This document shows, piece after piece, positions 31,657-41,762 of a stretch of 64,000 nt of DNA. Position 1 is the first letter of the stretch. The number at the start of each line of letters is the position of its first letter. The notes under the pieces were generated by a model. That model had not been told where the DNA came from. It saw only the letters and a list, made by a program, of their open reading frames with translations, and did no database searches. The DNA is from Rhizobiaceae bacterium (lineage in GTDB: Bacteria; Pseudomonadota; Alphaproteobacteria; Rhizobiales; Rhizobiaceae), in contig JABABQ010000021.1 in assembly GCA_014238155.1 (NCBI GenBank), forward strand, positions 112,425 to 176,424, given 5' to 3'. The translations under genes were made by a program, and so were the position numbers.

Positions 31657-32718
31657 ATGCCCGTCGAATTCATTGCGCTGTGTGGTTTTTTGCTGGCGGC
31701 CTATTCCATTGTCGCCAATGACGCCATACAAACCCTTGGCACATTTTTAAGCTCCAACGAACATCGTCCGTGGTGGGTATTGTGGTTATTCGCCAGTCTC
31801 GTTCTGGTTTCTGTTCTGGTCTTCGGCTGGATCAGCAATGGCGGGGATGCAGCCTATGGGCGGCTGGATCATCTGCCTGTATTGCAGGGCGGCATCACGT
31901 GGATTCATGTGGTTCCCCCGCTGGCGATCCTGATCCTGACACGCTATGGCATTCCGGTCAGCACGACGTTTTTGGTGTTGACGGTATTTGCACCAAAAGA
32001 AATGCTCGACATGCTGTCGAAATCCGGGCTGGGCTATGTCGTGGCCTTTGTTCTGGGACTGGTGATTTACAAAACCGTAATGAGCGGGTTTGAGAAATAC
32101 TTTGCCGATTCCGCGCTGGAACGACCGGCGGGATATTGGGTGGCCATACAATGGGGCTCCACGGCCTTTTTATGGAGCCAGTGGCTGATTCAGGACATGG
32201 CCAATATTTTCGTCTATCTGCCGCGCGACCTGTCGGTGGAGCTTTTATTTTTCGCGATTGTTGTGCTGCTGCTGTTGCACGCCGTCATATTCTATAACTT
32301 TGGCGGCGCGATCCAGAAAATCGTTACATCAAAGTCTAACACGCGTGACATACGTTCCGCGTCGGTCATCGACATCCTTTACGGACTGATCCTGCTGGTA
32401 TTCAAGGAATACAGCGACATTCCAATGAGCACGACCTGGGTATTTCTGGGCCTGCTTGCCGGACGTGAGCTGGCCTTTTCACTGAACTACAAAATGCAAT
32501 CCCTGCGCCAGACCGGCGTTCTGGTTGCCAAGGACGCTGCCAAGGCAACCGCAGGATTGACCGTCAGCATTGCCCTGGCGATTTGCCTGCCGTGGATCAA
32601 TGATCTGATCAATCCGCAATCCACCGCCTCCGCCCCTGTCAGGCCTGCACTGGCTATGCAAGGGATTTCCAGCCTGAAACGGGTCAGATATCACCCTGAC
32701 CCGGTGTCTTGGAACTAG
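31657..32718 (+). CDS. PiT-superfamily-like permease, candidate sulfate transporter by context
   Basis: Polytopic; PiT-like duplicated motifs YSIVANDAIQTLGTF and GIPVSTTF / DIPMSTTW; convergent with cysN-cysD-cysH. ATG 31657 with GGGAGGTG upstream. Confidence 0.65.
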   Translation: MPVEFIALCGFLLAAYSIVANDAIQTLGTFLSSNEHRPWWVLWLFASLVLVSVLVFGWISNGGDAAYGRLDHLPVLQGGITWIHVVPPLAILILTRYGIPVSTTFLVLTVFAPKEMLDMLSKSGLGYVVAFVLGLVIYKTVMSGFEKYFADSALERPAGYWVAIQWGSTAFLWSQWLIQDMANIFVYLPRDLSVELLFFAIVVLLLLHAVIFYNFGGAIQKIVTSKSNTRDIRSASVIDILYGLILLVFKEYSDIPMSTTWVFLGLLAGRELAFSLNYKMQSLRQTGVLVAKDAAKATAGLTVSIALAICLPWINDLINPQSTASAPVRPALAMQGISSLKRVRYHPDPVSWN

Positions 32719-34189
32719 GCACCAGTTTTGTGATGATTTGATCGCGGTGGTCTGCAGCAATGTCCGACTCCAGCAACAATTTTGCCAGACCCACAGGCAG
32801 CGTCAGTTCCATCATGGCTGATGGATCGGGCTGACCAACTCCACCGATTTTCTCGATCACCATACCAGCGGCAATCGTATTGTTGGTCTGAGGATCGATC
32901 AGGATGAATGAACCGGTATTTTGATTGTCCGCATACGTGTCAAAAAACGCCTCTTCCGCGAATTCAAGTTTGATCTTGCCGATACCATTTACCGTCAATT
33001 GGTCAGCCCGACGCCAGGAATTGTCCTGCAGATCGAGCTGACTTTCAACGGCGATGCGCACCCGCAGGCGCCGGGTTGAGGATTTCAGCCAATATTCCCG
33101 CCCCGGCCGTATTCCAGCCTGATCAAGGGCGACAACATTGGCCTGGAAGGTCCAACCTGACAGCGGCGGTGAAACTGTCGCCGTCAACAAATCACCCCGG
33201 GCAATATCCACATCACGGTCCAGAACCAGCGTCACAGCGTCCCCCTTGCGGGCAAGCAGCAGATCGCCATCAAATGTGCTTATCTGCTCGATTTTTGCCA
33301 CAGCGCCTCCGGGCCAGACGGTCAATTCCTGCCCCAGCCGCGCAATTCCACCAGCGATCGTACCCTGATAACCGCGAAAGCTCTCATCGGGACGACTGAC
33401 CCGTTGCACCGGAAACCTAAAACGACCGTCCGGCACCGTATTGACGGATGCAGTTTCAATCGTCTGCAACAGGCTTGGCCCATCGTACCATGGCATTTTG
33501 GCACTGCCATCGGTGACAACATTGTGTCCGCGAAGCGCGCTGACCGGAATTGCGGTCACGGTTTCAACCGAAAGCGACCGGGCCAGATCCTGGAAATCCT
33601 GCCAAATGCTCTCAAATACAGACTGGCGATATCCGACCAGATCCATCTTGTTGACCACCAACACCAGTTGTTTAATGCCCATCAGCGTCGCAATCGTTGC
33701 ATGACGACGGGTTTGTTCCAATATCCCGGTGCGGGCATCGACCAATACGACGGCGAGGTCAGCGGTCGAGCAGCCGGTTGCCATGTTGCGAGTATATTGT
33801 TCATGGCCTGGGGTGTCGGCAACGATAAATGAGCGACGTGGGGTTGAGAAATAGCGATAGGCCACATCAATCGTAATTCCCTGCTCCCGCTCCGCCTGCA
33901 GCCCGTCGAGCAACAAGGCAAATTCAGGAATGTGGGTTCCAGCCTCGCCCTCTTCATCGCTTACCGATGAAGTTGCGAGACTTTCAGCATGATCACTGCT
34001 GACGGACTTCGTATCCCACAACAGACGCCCGATCAGGGTTGATTTTCCGTCATCCACCGACCCGCATGTAATCAGTCGCAGGGCCTTGCTGCCCGGTTTG
34101 CTGGTGGATTCCGCTCGATCTGAAGCCGACAGGTTGGAGTTTGCGGCACTGGATGCAGCCTGGTGAGCATCGTGATGTTCGGACAACAT
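32684..34189 (-). CDS. cysN: sulfate adenylyltransferase subunit 1 (GTPase; no fused APS kinase)
   Basis: LRLITCGSVDDGKSTLIGRLL, ADTPGHEQYTRNMATG, VVNKMDLVGY; ends at ~501 aa. Confidence 0.95.
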   Translation of the reverse strand: MLSEHHDAHQAASSAANSNLSASDRAESTSKPGSKALRLITCGSVDDGKSTLIGRLLWDTKSVSSDHAESLATSSVSDEEGEAGTHIPEFALLLDGLQAEREQGITIDVAYRYFSTPRRSFIVADTPGHEQYTRNMATGCSTADLAVVLVDARTGILEQTRRHATIATLMGIKQLVLVVNKMDLVGYRQSVFESIWQDFQDLARSLSVETVTAIPVSALRGHNVVTDGSAKMPWYDGPSLLQTIETASVNTVPDGRFRFPVQRVSRPDESFRGYQGTIAGGIARLGQELTVWPGGAVAKIEQISTFDGDLLLARKGDAVTLVLDRDVDIARGDLLTATVSPPLSGWTFQANVVALDQAGIRPGREYWLKSSTRRLRVRIAVESQLDLQDNSWRRADQLTVNGIGKIKLEFAEEAFFDTYADNQNTGSFILIDPQTNNTIAAGMVIEKIGGVGQPDPSAMMELTLPVGLAKLLLESDIAADHRDQIITKLVPSSKTPGQGDI

Positions 34190-35118
34190 TAAAAATATCC
34201 CTCGCGTTTTTTCATTTCCATTGAAGCGGCCTGATCATGGTCAATGGCACGGCCCTGCCGTTCCGACACTGTGGCGGCGCGCAATTCCGTAATGATGTCT
34301 TTGATCGTTTGGGCGGTTGAACGCACCGCTCCGGTCAGCGGAAAACATCCCAAAGTGCGAAACCGTACCATTAGTTGCTGAACCTGTTCATCAGGCAGTA
34401 ATTGCAGCCGTTTGTCCTGCGCCAAAATCAGCATCCCGTCGCGCTCCACCACCGCACGGGGAGCGGCAAAATACAGCGGCACGACCGGGATGGCCTGCGC
34501 CTCGATATAGGACCAGACGTCGAGTTCTGTCCAATTCGACAGGGGAAAAGCCCGCACACTTTCGCCCTTGTTGATCATGCCATTATAGATTGACCAAAGT
34601 TCAGGGCGCTGGTTTCTGGGATCCCAGCGATGGTCGGCGGTTCTGAACGAATAGATGCGTTCCTTGGCCCGCGACGCTTCCTCGTCACGGCGGGCGCCAC
34701 CAAAAGCTGCATCATAGCCCCCCATATCCAATGCTTGACGGAGCGCTTCGGTCTTCATCACATCGGTATAGATCCCGCGGGTTTTGCCAAACGGTGTAAT
34801 GTCCTGTGACGCCCCACGCGGGTTGGTGTAACTGGTCAATTGCAAACCGTGTTGCGCGACAACCTCATCGCGAAAACGGATCATCTGATCAAATTTCCAG
34901 CCCGTATCGATGTGCAACAGGGTGAAGGGAACCGGACCCGGGTGAAATGCCTTGCGTGCCAGATGCAGCAATACGGACGAATCCTTGCCGACCGAATAAA
35001 GCATCACCGGATTGGTAAACTCGGCGACCACTTCGCGAAAGATGTGGATCGCTTCGTTCTCCAAAGCCTGCAAATGCGGATCGAGCTGTTTGACCGGCTT
35101 GTTTTGTAGTTCAGACAT
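34189..35118 (-). CDS. cysD: sulfate adenylyltransferase subunit 2
   Basis: [60 protein letters not shown]. Confidence 0.96.
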   Translation of the reverse strand: MSELQNKPVKQLDPHLQALENEAIHIFREVVAEFTNPVMLYSVGKDSSVLLHLARKAFHPGPVPFTLLHIDTGWKFDQMIRFRDEVVAQHGLQLTSYTNPRGASQDITPFGKTRGIYTDVMKTEALRQALDMGGYDAAFGGARRDEEASRAKERIYSFRTADHRWDPRNQRPELWSIYNGMINKGESVRAFPLSNWTELDVWSYIEAQAIPVVPLYFAAPRAVVERDGMLILAQDKRLQLLPDEQVQQLMVRFRTLGCFPLTGAVRSTAQTIKDIITELRAATVSERQGRAIDHDQAASMEMKKREGYF

Positions 35119-35902
35119 GATTGGGGACTTCGCCTTTATGCTCGACCGGTTCGTGGGGTGATGGAACGGCGCCAGCGGTGCTGGCTGCGACGTGCAGGCC
35201 GCATTCACGGGTGTCCTGCTGTTCCCACCACCATCTGCCGGCCCGTTCATTTTCTCCGGGTTTGATGGCCCTGGTGCAGGGTTGGCAACCGATTGAGGGA
35301 AAGCCACGTGCGTGAAGAGGATTGATCGGAATGTCGTGTTCCGCCACAATTTCGCTGATCTGCTCTTCGGTCCAGTCAGCCAGTGGATTGATCTTCAACA
35401 GGCCGCGTTCGCTGTCCCACTCAACAAATTCAATTGAGCTTCGGTCCTGCGACTGTTGGCGACGCAAGCCCGTAATCCAGACATCTGCCCCGCGTAAAGC
35501 AGCAGCCAATGGTTGCAGTTTGCGGATGTTGCAGCAGGACTTGCGAGCCTCCACGCTGTTGTAGAATCCGTCCTGCCCAAAGGCTGCGACATACTCTTTT
35601 AGCGCTTCCGGATCAGGATAATATTCTTTTATATCAATATTATACTTATCTTTTGTAGTGCTCAACAATGACAGGCTTTCGGGGAACAAGCGACCGGTTT
35701 GCAGAGTTACAACGTCAATTTTCTGCGCCGACATGGCAATCGCCCGGGTGAGAACCTGGTCTTCCAGACCAAGGCTGGTGGTGAATACGGCATGTTCGGC
35801 AAGCCCTCCAATCAACCCCAATCTTTGCGAAAGATTAAGTCTTTCAAAGTTGCCATTCAGCCTGTTGGCCAGTTTTGATAAGTCGCTATTTGATCGTTCC
35901 AT
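35111..35902 (-). CDS. cysH: adenylylsulfate (APS)-type reductase
   Basis: KSCCNIRK and [35 protein letters not shown]...CxxC Fe-S ligands typical of APS reductases. Confidence 0.93.
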   Translation of the reverse strand: MERSNSDLSKLANRLNGNFERLNLSQRLGLIGGLAEHAVFTTSLGLEDQVLTRAIAMSAQKIDVVTLQTGRLFPESLSLLSTTKDKYNIDIKEYYPDPEALKEYVAAFGQDGFYNSVEARKSCCNIRKLQPLAAALRGADVWITGLRRQQSQDRSSIEFVEWDSERGLLKINPLADWTEEQISEIVAEHDIPINPLHARGFPSIGCQPCTRAIKPGENERAGRWWWEQQDTRECGLHVAASTAGAVPSPHEPVEHKGEVPNHV

Positions 35903-36097
35903 TGGGAGATCCTTTCCAAGTTCGAAACGAGGGTGATCAAAAAATGGGACTTTTGGAAGAAATGGATTTTCCGCGAAATTGGCGGAACCAAAAAATTAGT
36001 TTCTAATTTTGCTGCTGCTTAGGATGCATCCGCAGATCGACAAATCTGACGCGACAAATGGCGACTCTCAATTTGCGGGTTTGGGCAAATGGTTGAA

Positions 36098-36270
36098 TCA
36101 TTTTTTTCCGGACCGGATCAGCGGCACCATCCAGATCAGGCAGGAGACTATCCAGATCAAACTGCCGATAATGGTCAGCGCATCCCCAAAATTGATTCCA
36201 ACCGCGACAAAAAATCGCCAGCGATGATGAAGCCAACCAGCCCCAGCAGTTGAAAGTGATCATCTTTCAT
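36098..36270 (-). pseudogene. small two-TM membrane protein gene disrupted by a frameshift in a homopolymer
   Basis: MKDDHFQLLGLVGFIIAGDFL... goes out of frame at a T6 run (plus-strand A6, 36209-36214); one extra T restores ...IIAGDFFVAVGINFGDALTIIGSLIWIVSCLIWMVPLIRSGKK*. Confidence 0.55.
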
Positions 36271-36284
36271 GAATACAACTGACC

Positions 36285-36476
36285 CTATTTTTTCAACCGA
36301 TAGCGACCGGTTTCGGGGTCATGCTCAAGATCGCCAGCGCTTTTAGGTGTTTTGGCGGCCGCAGCGGCAGCCTTCCTGCTCTCTTCAGCATTAATGGCAT
36401 CCATATGCTTGCGAAAGGAACTGTAGGCATACAGGCCCACTGCGCCCACGGCGGCAACGGCAACTAATTGTATCAT
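36285..36476 (-). CDS. small membrane-anchored hypothetical protein
   Basis: 63 aa; N-terminal TM then AEESRKAAAAAAKTPKSAGDLEHDPETGRYRLKK. Confidence 0.55.
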   Translation of the reverse strand: MIQLVAVAAVGAVGLYAYSSFRKHMDAINAEESRKAAAAAAKTPKSAGDLEHDPETGRYRLKK

Positions 36477-36534
36477 TTCTGCCTCCCTGCCCTCTGCACG
36501 TTGTTAATGGCGGCCAATAGCTGCAACCATACAC

Positions 36535-37419
36535 CTATAAGCCGAGCCTGTTCCACAACAGTTTTTCTTCTGCGGCTGTCATAATTCCGCTCGCCGCTCC
36601 AGCCGCCAACGCTTCGCCATCAAGTCCGGCCATCGTTGAAACCCCCGCGGCAACGCGGTTGCCAAACAGGCTTCGCTTCGCGTCCATCAGTTTAATCTTG
36701 GTCTTGTTACCATATTTCGCCTTCAAAGAAGAGCGCAGGTCTCCGATCTCGTCGACCAGACCCAATTCCTTGCCGGTGCCACCGGTCCAGAACTGGCCGG
36801 TAAACATGTCCTTGTGCTCGGCCAACCGATCTCCACGTGCCTCCTTGACCAGGTCAATGAAAATCTGATGGATTTCCAACTGCAGGGCTTTCAGGCGATC
36901 AATGTCGGCTTTCTTTTCCGGCAAAAACGGATCAAGCACCGATTTGTTCTGACCCGCAGTGTAAACGCGACGCTTGACACCAATTTTTTCGATCGCATCA
37001 ACGTAACCGAAGCTTGCAGAAATCACCCCGATCGACCCGACAATGCTTGAGGGGTCAGCCGTGATGTCATCTCCGGCGCAGGCGATCATGTATCCACCAG
37101 AGGCAGCGGCATCTTCAACGAAAACATGCACCTTCTTGTTGTGTTCTGCAGCCAGGGCTCGAATGCGTTGATAAATCAGGCGCGATTGAACCGGCGACCC
37201 ACCCGGCGAATTGACGATGATGGCCACCGCAGGCGTGCCTTTTGTTTGAAAGGCTTTTTCCAGACGCAATGCACAAGACCCCAGATTGAGCGTCGGGCGA
37301 AACGCCGACCCACCATCGGAAATCGCGCCGCTCAATTTCACCACAGGAATAACAATGTCGTCGCTGCCCAATTTGGCGCGCAATTTTGCAGGAAGCAGTC
37401 TTTTCAGTCGACCAGCCAA
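36535..37419 (-). CDS. S49 family (SppA-like) peptidase
   Basis: VAIIVNSPGGSPVQSRLIYQRI, VEDAAASGGYMIACAGDDI, SIVGSIGVI. Confidence 0.93.
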   Translation of the reverse strand: MAGRLKRLLPAKLRAKLGSDDIVIPVVKLSGAISDGGSAFRPTLNLGSCALRLEKAFQTKGTPAVAIIVNSPGGSPVQSRLIYQRIRALAAEHNKKVHVFVEDAAASGGYMIACAGDDITADPSSIVGSIGVISASFGYVDAIEKIGVKRRVYTAGQNKSVLDPFLPEKKADIDRLKALQLEIHQIFIDLVKEARGDRLAEHKDMFTGQFWTGGTGKELGLVDEIGDLRSSLKAKYGNKTKIKLMDAKRSLFGNRVAAGVSTMAGLDGEALAAGAASGIMTAAEEKLLWNRLGL

Positions 37420-37478
37420 TTCATCAAACCATTATTTGTGTTCAGTTCCTGTCTAATTGTGGTGCAACGGGGCAAAAT

Positions 37479-38243
37479 TCAAGCAAATAAATCAATTGAC
37501 CGGCGGCCGCGCAAAATATCTTCAGCCTCATCGGTGAATGAACCATCAGTGCCATGCAATACCAGTGGTGAAAGCAGTTGCAATGCTGCGCGACTTCCCC
37601 TGATGCTGCCAATTAACAGTCGCGTCGCCTGTCCTTGCTGATGCGCATTCAAAGGTTTGATGATGACATTGCCAAAACTTTTCTGGATCGATCCAACATA
37701 GTCGAGCAGGTTGGCCGGTCGTATGATGAGTGCCAGCAACGCGCGGTGGGCGGCCAACCCGGCAGCGGTTTTTACCCAGATATCGGCATCTGATGCCTTA
37801 TGGGCCAATGCGCGCCTTTTATCCGGCGAGGTTTGGTGAGAGCCGTCATTATAAGGCGGATTGGCAAAGATCGCCGCATAGGATCCGGGTTTTCGACCTG
37901 CACTGGCCAGCGGCTCTGCTGGTTTGGTGATGTCAGCACACAGACACCTGACCCGGTCCGCAAAGTGTTGATTTTGCTCAAGCTGCAGACTTTGTCTGCT
38001 GAGGTCCACGAGTTCCGGATCGATTTCAATCAAATCCACCTCGCAACCAACGCATCGGTGAGATATTGACATGCCGACAACCCCGGCCCCGGCTCCAAGA
38101 TCTGCAACCTGCCCGGCAAGTCCTGACGGTGCGGTCGCTGCCAGCATGACTGCGTCCATGCCGGAACGGTGGCCTGACCCTTTCAGCTGGCGAACCGCCA
38201 GTCCATGGTCCAGAAAGTGGTCTGTTGTGATCGCCCCAACCAT
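37479..38243 (-). CDS. tRNA1(Val) N6-methyltransferase (TrmN6)-like methyltransferase
   Basis: VADLGAGAGVVGMSISHR, IFANPPYNDG (NPPY). Confidence 0.9.
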   Translation of the reverse strand: MVGAITTDHFLDHGLAVRQLKGSGHRSGMDAVMLAATAPSGLAGQVADLGAGAGVVGMSISHRCVGCEVDLIEIDPELVDLSRQSLQLEQNQHFADRVRCLCADITKPAEPLASAGRKPGSYAAIFANPPYNDGSHQTSPDKRRALAHKASDADIWVKTAAGLAAHRALLALIIRPANLLDYVGSIQKSFGNVIIKPLNAHQQGQATRLLIGSIRGSRAALQLLSPLVLHGTDGSFTDEAEDILRGRRSIDLFA

Positions 38244-38249
38244 GATGGC

Positions 38250-38492
38250 TTAATTGACGGGTCGAACTGGTTTTTCGGGCAGTTCATCACCCAGTCCAGC
38301 ATCGCGCATCAGGCGGCGGGCCTGGTGGAGTTTTTCGCCGTCGACCATGATGCGGCGAGGCAAAATGCCGAGTGACCCGTCGACAATGCTCATGTGATGA
38401 TCAGCAACAAAGTGGATAATCCCCTGTTCTGACAGCAATGCTTCAGCAAAAGACACAGTTACCGGATTGTTGGTGCGCAGAAGTTCTTCCAT
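38250..38492 (-). CDS. DUF2007-type putative signal-transducing protein
   Basis: MEELLRTNNPVTVSFAEALLSEQGIIHFVADHHMSIVDGSLGILPRRIMVDGEKLHQARRLMRDAGL. Confidence 0.85.
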   Translation of the reverse strand: MEELLRTNNPVTVSFAEALLSEQGIIHFVADHHMSIVDGSLGILPRRIMVDGEKLHQARRLMRDAGLGDELPEKPVRPVN

Positions 38493-38735
38493 CAGCGGAC
38501 ATTCACCCTGAAAGCATCAAAATGACAAGGGCCTGTTCTTCAAACAATCGCGAAAAAGTGTAGTCACAACCTGTGGCGATGGCCACGTCCGCTCCCGACG
38601 GGACGACTGGCCGTCCGCTGAAGGCAACATGAACGCCCACCGGTACATGCGCATCACACCAGCTCTTGTGAAGTTCCCTCAGGACCCCTATCACCATATC
38701 AACTAGACTTGTGCTCAATGAATGGATCTTAAATT

Positions 38736-39752
38736 ATGGGCGTTGTGGTTGCAATTGATGACGGCAACAACTCACGGGCCAGTGTCAAACCGCTGGTGGA
38801 GCTTACCCGTGAGGATATGGCACTCGTCAATCAGCTGATCCTGTCGAAAACCGGATCAGAAGTAGCCATGATACCGGAAGTCGCCCAGCATCTGATCGAT
38901 TCCGGCGGCAAGCGACTGCGCCCCATGCTAACTCTCGCCGCTGCGCGAATGTGCGGCTATCAAGGCGACCGGCATATCACCCTGGCAGCAAGCGTTGAAT
39001 TCATGCACACGGCTACGTTGCTTCATGATGATGTGGTCGATGAAAGCGACATGCGTCGTGGCAAACAGTCTGCTCGCATTGTCTGGGGCAATCAGGCCAG
39101 CGTTCTGGTTGGCGATTTTCTGCTCGGTCAGGCGTTCCGCATGATGGTCGATGCCGGATCGATGGAAGCGCTCGATGTGTTGTCCACCGCCTCAACGGTG
39201 ATTGCCGAAGGCGAAGTGATGCAACTGGCAGCTGCCCAGAGCATGGAAACCACCGAGGATGATTATCTGGCCGTGATACGCGGTAAAACGGCGGCACTGT
39301 TTTCAGCCGCCTGTGAAGTTGGACCAATTCTCGCCGCAACAGACAAACCGGTGCGCGACGCGTTTCGTTCTTACGGTATGAATCTGGGTCTGGCCTTTCA
39401 ACTGGTGGACGATGCCCTGGACTATGGCGGCTCAAAAGCTGACCTGGGAAAAAATGTCGGTGACGACTTCCACGAAGGCAAAATCACCTTGCCGGTGCTG
39501 CTGGCCTTCCGGCGAGGTAATGGAGAAGAGCAACAGTTCTGGCGAGAGGCGATGGAAAGCGATTCCGCTGACTCTCAATCGCTGCAACACGCGATGGGAT
39601 TGCTGAGGAAACATGGTGCCATACCGGATACGGTTGCGCGCGCCCGTCACTATGGCGAAATTGCCCGTGATGCGCTGGCTCCGCTGCCAGCGAGTTCTCA
39701 CAAAGACGCGTTGCTTGAAGTCGTGGAATTTTGTGTCAGCCGGGTCAGTTGA
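38736..39752 (+). CDS. polyprenyl synthetase (octaprenyl diphosphate synthase-like)
   Basis: GGKRLRPMLTLAAARM, LLHDDVVDESDMRRGK, LAFQLVDDALDYGG, GDDFHEGKITLPVLLA. Confidence 0.95.
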   Translation: MGVVVAIDDGNNSRASVKPLVELTREDMALVNQLILSKTGSEVAMIPEVAQHLIDSGGKRLRPMLTLAAARMCGYQGDRHITLAASVEFMHTATLLHDDVVDESDMRRGKQSARIVWGNQASVLVGDFLLGQAFRMMVDAGSMEALDVLSTASTVIAEGEVMQLAAAQSMETTEDDYLAVIRGKTAALFSAACEVGPILAATDKPVRDAFRSYGMNLGLAFQLVDDALDYGGSKADLGKNVGDDFHEGKITLPVLLAFRRGNGEEQQFWREAMESDSADSQSLQHAMGLLRKHGAIPDTVARARHYGEIARDALAPLPASSHKDALLEVVEFCVSRVS

Positions 39753-39892
39753 TGTCGCAGCATACCTATCGGTTTAAATAGATCAGGCGCGGCAGCTAGA
39801 ATAGATTGAGCAACTGGTAAAGGCAGGGACAAACACCTTGTGGCAATTGTTGAAAACGTCATGTTAAAGTCCGAATCACTGTGCATCACCAA

Positions 39893-39943
39893 CTAGAGCC
39901 GTTCTCCTTCAGAATGGTTCCTTTTAAACGTGAACGGCTCTTG
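39893..39943. repeat. mini copy (C) of the MITE-like repeat: terminal hairpin only
   Basis: AGAGCCGTTC...GAACGGCTCT 10-bp arms enclosing TCCTTCAGAATGGTTCCTTTTAAACGT, which matches the inner part of one arm of copies A/B. Confidence 0.85.
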
Positions 39944-39982
39944 CGTTGTGATCAGAAATTTCAAACTGGATTGTGAACCCAA

Positions 39983-41755
39983 ATGAAAATTGTTTCCCGG
40001 ATTATCGCCAAACGGATTGGTTTGCTGAGCCTGTGCAGTATTCTCGCTTTGACGCCCGCACATCTGGCCCATGCAGAAGGCAATGCCGATAGTGAATTAA
40101 AGATCAGCAACAGTCTGGCAGGCAATTATCTGGCGGCCCGCATCGCCGCCACTGACCGCGATACATCAAACGCTGCTGCATTTTACCGCAAGGCCATATC
40201 CCTTGATCCCGAAAACATTCAACTGAAGCTGAAGGGATTTTTAAGTTTCATTGGAAATGGCGATTTTGCCGAGGGTGTAGATCTGGGGAACCAGATCGTT
40301 CAATCGGGTAATGAATCTGAAATTGTCAATCTCGTGCTGGCCGTTGAAGACATCCGCAAGAAGGACTGGGCGGGTGCAGACCGACGTCTGGAAAATGACT
40401 GGCGCAGCGCCGTTGATCGGCTGATGGCAGGTTTGGTGCTTGGCTGGGCCAAGCTTGGCAGTGGAAATCTGGAAGGCGCCCTTAAAACCGTTGACGAACT
40501 GAAGGGCCCCGCCTGGTTTGACTTGTTTGTTCAATATCACAGTGGGTTGATTGCCCTTTCAGGCGGTGACACCGATAACGCTGTCAAACGCCTGCAAACC
40601 GCCGCTGACAACCGTGCGGGTGGTCAGGCTGCAAATGATACCTATACCCGCGTGCTGGCAGCTCTGATTTACGCCCATGCGAAAGCCGATGACACTGCTG
40701 CGGCGCTCAAACTGACCAATGACAGCCTGCGTCGGATGCCACAAAACCCGGTCTTTGAGGAACTTAGAGTTAGTCTCGAAGAGAACCGGCCATTGCCGGC
40801 CGTCGTTGCGACGCCGCAAATTGGTGCAGCAGAAGTATTTCTCAACCTTGGTACGGCGATCAATCGCGAAGGCGGCAAACAATTTGCCCGAATCTATATG
40901 CAGCTCGCCACCACTCTGGCGCCTGAAGTTGATGCGGTGACCATACAATTGGCTGAACTTTTTGACGATCAGGGCATGCTTGAGCGCGCCAACGGATTAT
41001 TTAACAAGATCCCGGAAGGATCTCCCTATTTTCGAATTGCCCAGTTGGAACACGCGCTTAACCTCGATGAAATGGGCCAGCGTGAAGAAGCGCGCAAAAA
41101 ACTTGATGGATTGATTGGATCCGGGCCGGATGATCTGATCGCCCATCTGTCCTATGGTGCGGTGCTTGCCCGCCATGAAGAATATAGCGAGGCAATAAAG
41201 GTCTATAACCGGATTATTGGCCGCATCGACAGCCCCGAACGCAAGCACTGGAACATGTTTTACCGCCTCGGCATCGCCTATGAGCGCACCAAACAATGGC
41301 CTCTGGCAGAAGCATCGTTCAAGCAGGCTTTGCAACTGTTCCCCAACCACCCCAGCGTGCTCAACTACATGGGCTATTCATGGGTCGACATGGACATCAA
41401 CCTTCAACAAGGTCTCGATATGATCCGCAAGGCGGTGAATCTGCGGCCCAATGATGGCTATATGGTCGATAGTCTTGGCTGGGCTTACTACAGGCTCGGG
41501 CGGATGGAAGAGGCTGTGGTGGAACTTGAGCGTGCCGTTGAGCTGCGCCCCGGTGATCCGACCATTAATGACCATCTCGGTGATGCCTACTGGAAAGCCG
41601 ACCGGCTGCTGGAAGCAACATTTCAATGGCAACACGCGCGGTCACTCGACCCGCCGGAAGCCGATGTCGAGCGGATAAAGATGAAGCTCGAATTTGGTCT
41701 CGATGAAGTCGAGAAGCGTGAAATGGCGTCTGAGAACGATCCCGACAAGGGGTAA
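39983..41755 (+). CDS. exported tetratricopeptide-repeat protein
   Basis: Signal peptide; TPRs such as AFYRKAISLDPENIQLK, AEASFKQALQLFPNHPSVLNYMGYSW, AVVELERAVELRPGDPTINDHLGDAYW. Confidence 0.92.
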   Translation: MKIVSRIIAKRIGLLSLCSILALTPAHLAHAEGNADSELKISNSLAGNYLAARIAATDRDTSNAAAFYRKAISLDPENIQLKLKGFLSFIGNGDFAEGVDLGNQIVQSGNESEIVNLVLAVEDIRKKDWAGADRRLENDWRSAVDRLMAGLVLGWAKLGSGNLEGALKTVDELKGPAWFDLFVQYHSGLIALSGGDTDNAVKRLQTAADNRAGGQAANDTYTRVLAALIYAHAKADDTAAALKLTNDSLRRMPQNPVFEELRVSLEENRPLPAVVATPQIGAAEVFLNLGTAINREGGKQFARIYMQLATTLAPEVDAVTIQLAELFDDQGMLERANGLFNKIPEGSPYFRIAQLEHALNLDEMGQREEARKKLDGLIGSGPDDLIAHLSYGAVLARHEEYSEAIKVYNRIIGRIDSPERKHWNMFYRLGIAYERTKQWPLAEASFKQALQLFPNHPSVLNYMGYSWVDMDINLQQGLDMIRKAVNLRPNDGYMVDSLGWAYYRLGRMEEAVVELERAVELRPGDPTINDHLGDAYWKADRLLEATFQWQHARSLDPPEADVERIKMKLEFGLDEVEKREMASENDPDKG

Positions 41756-41762
41756 AATCCCA

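Noticed and set aside
38503-38718. 71-aa minus-strand ORF between the DUF2007 and polyprenyl synthase genes
   Set aside because: No family signal and it overlaps the expected upstream region of the polyprenyl synthase gene; left uncalled.
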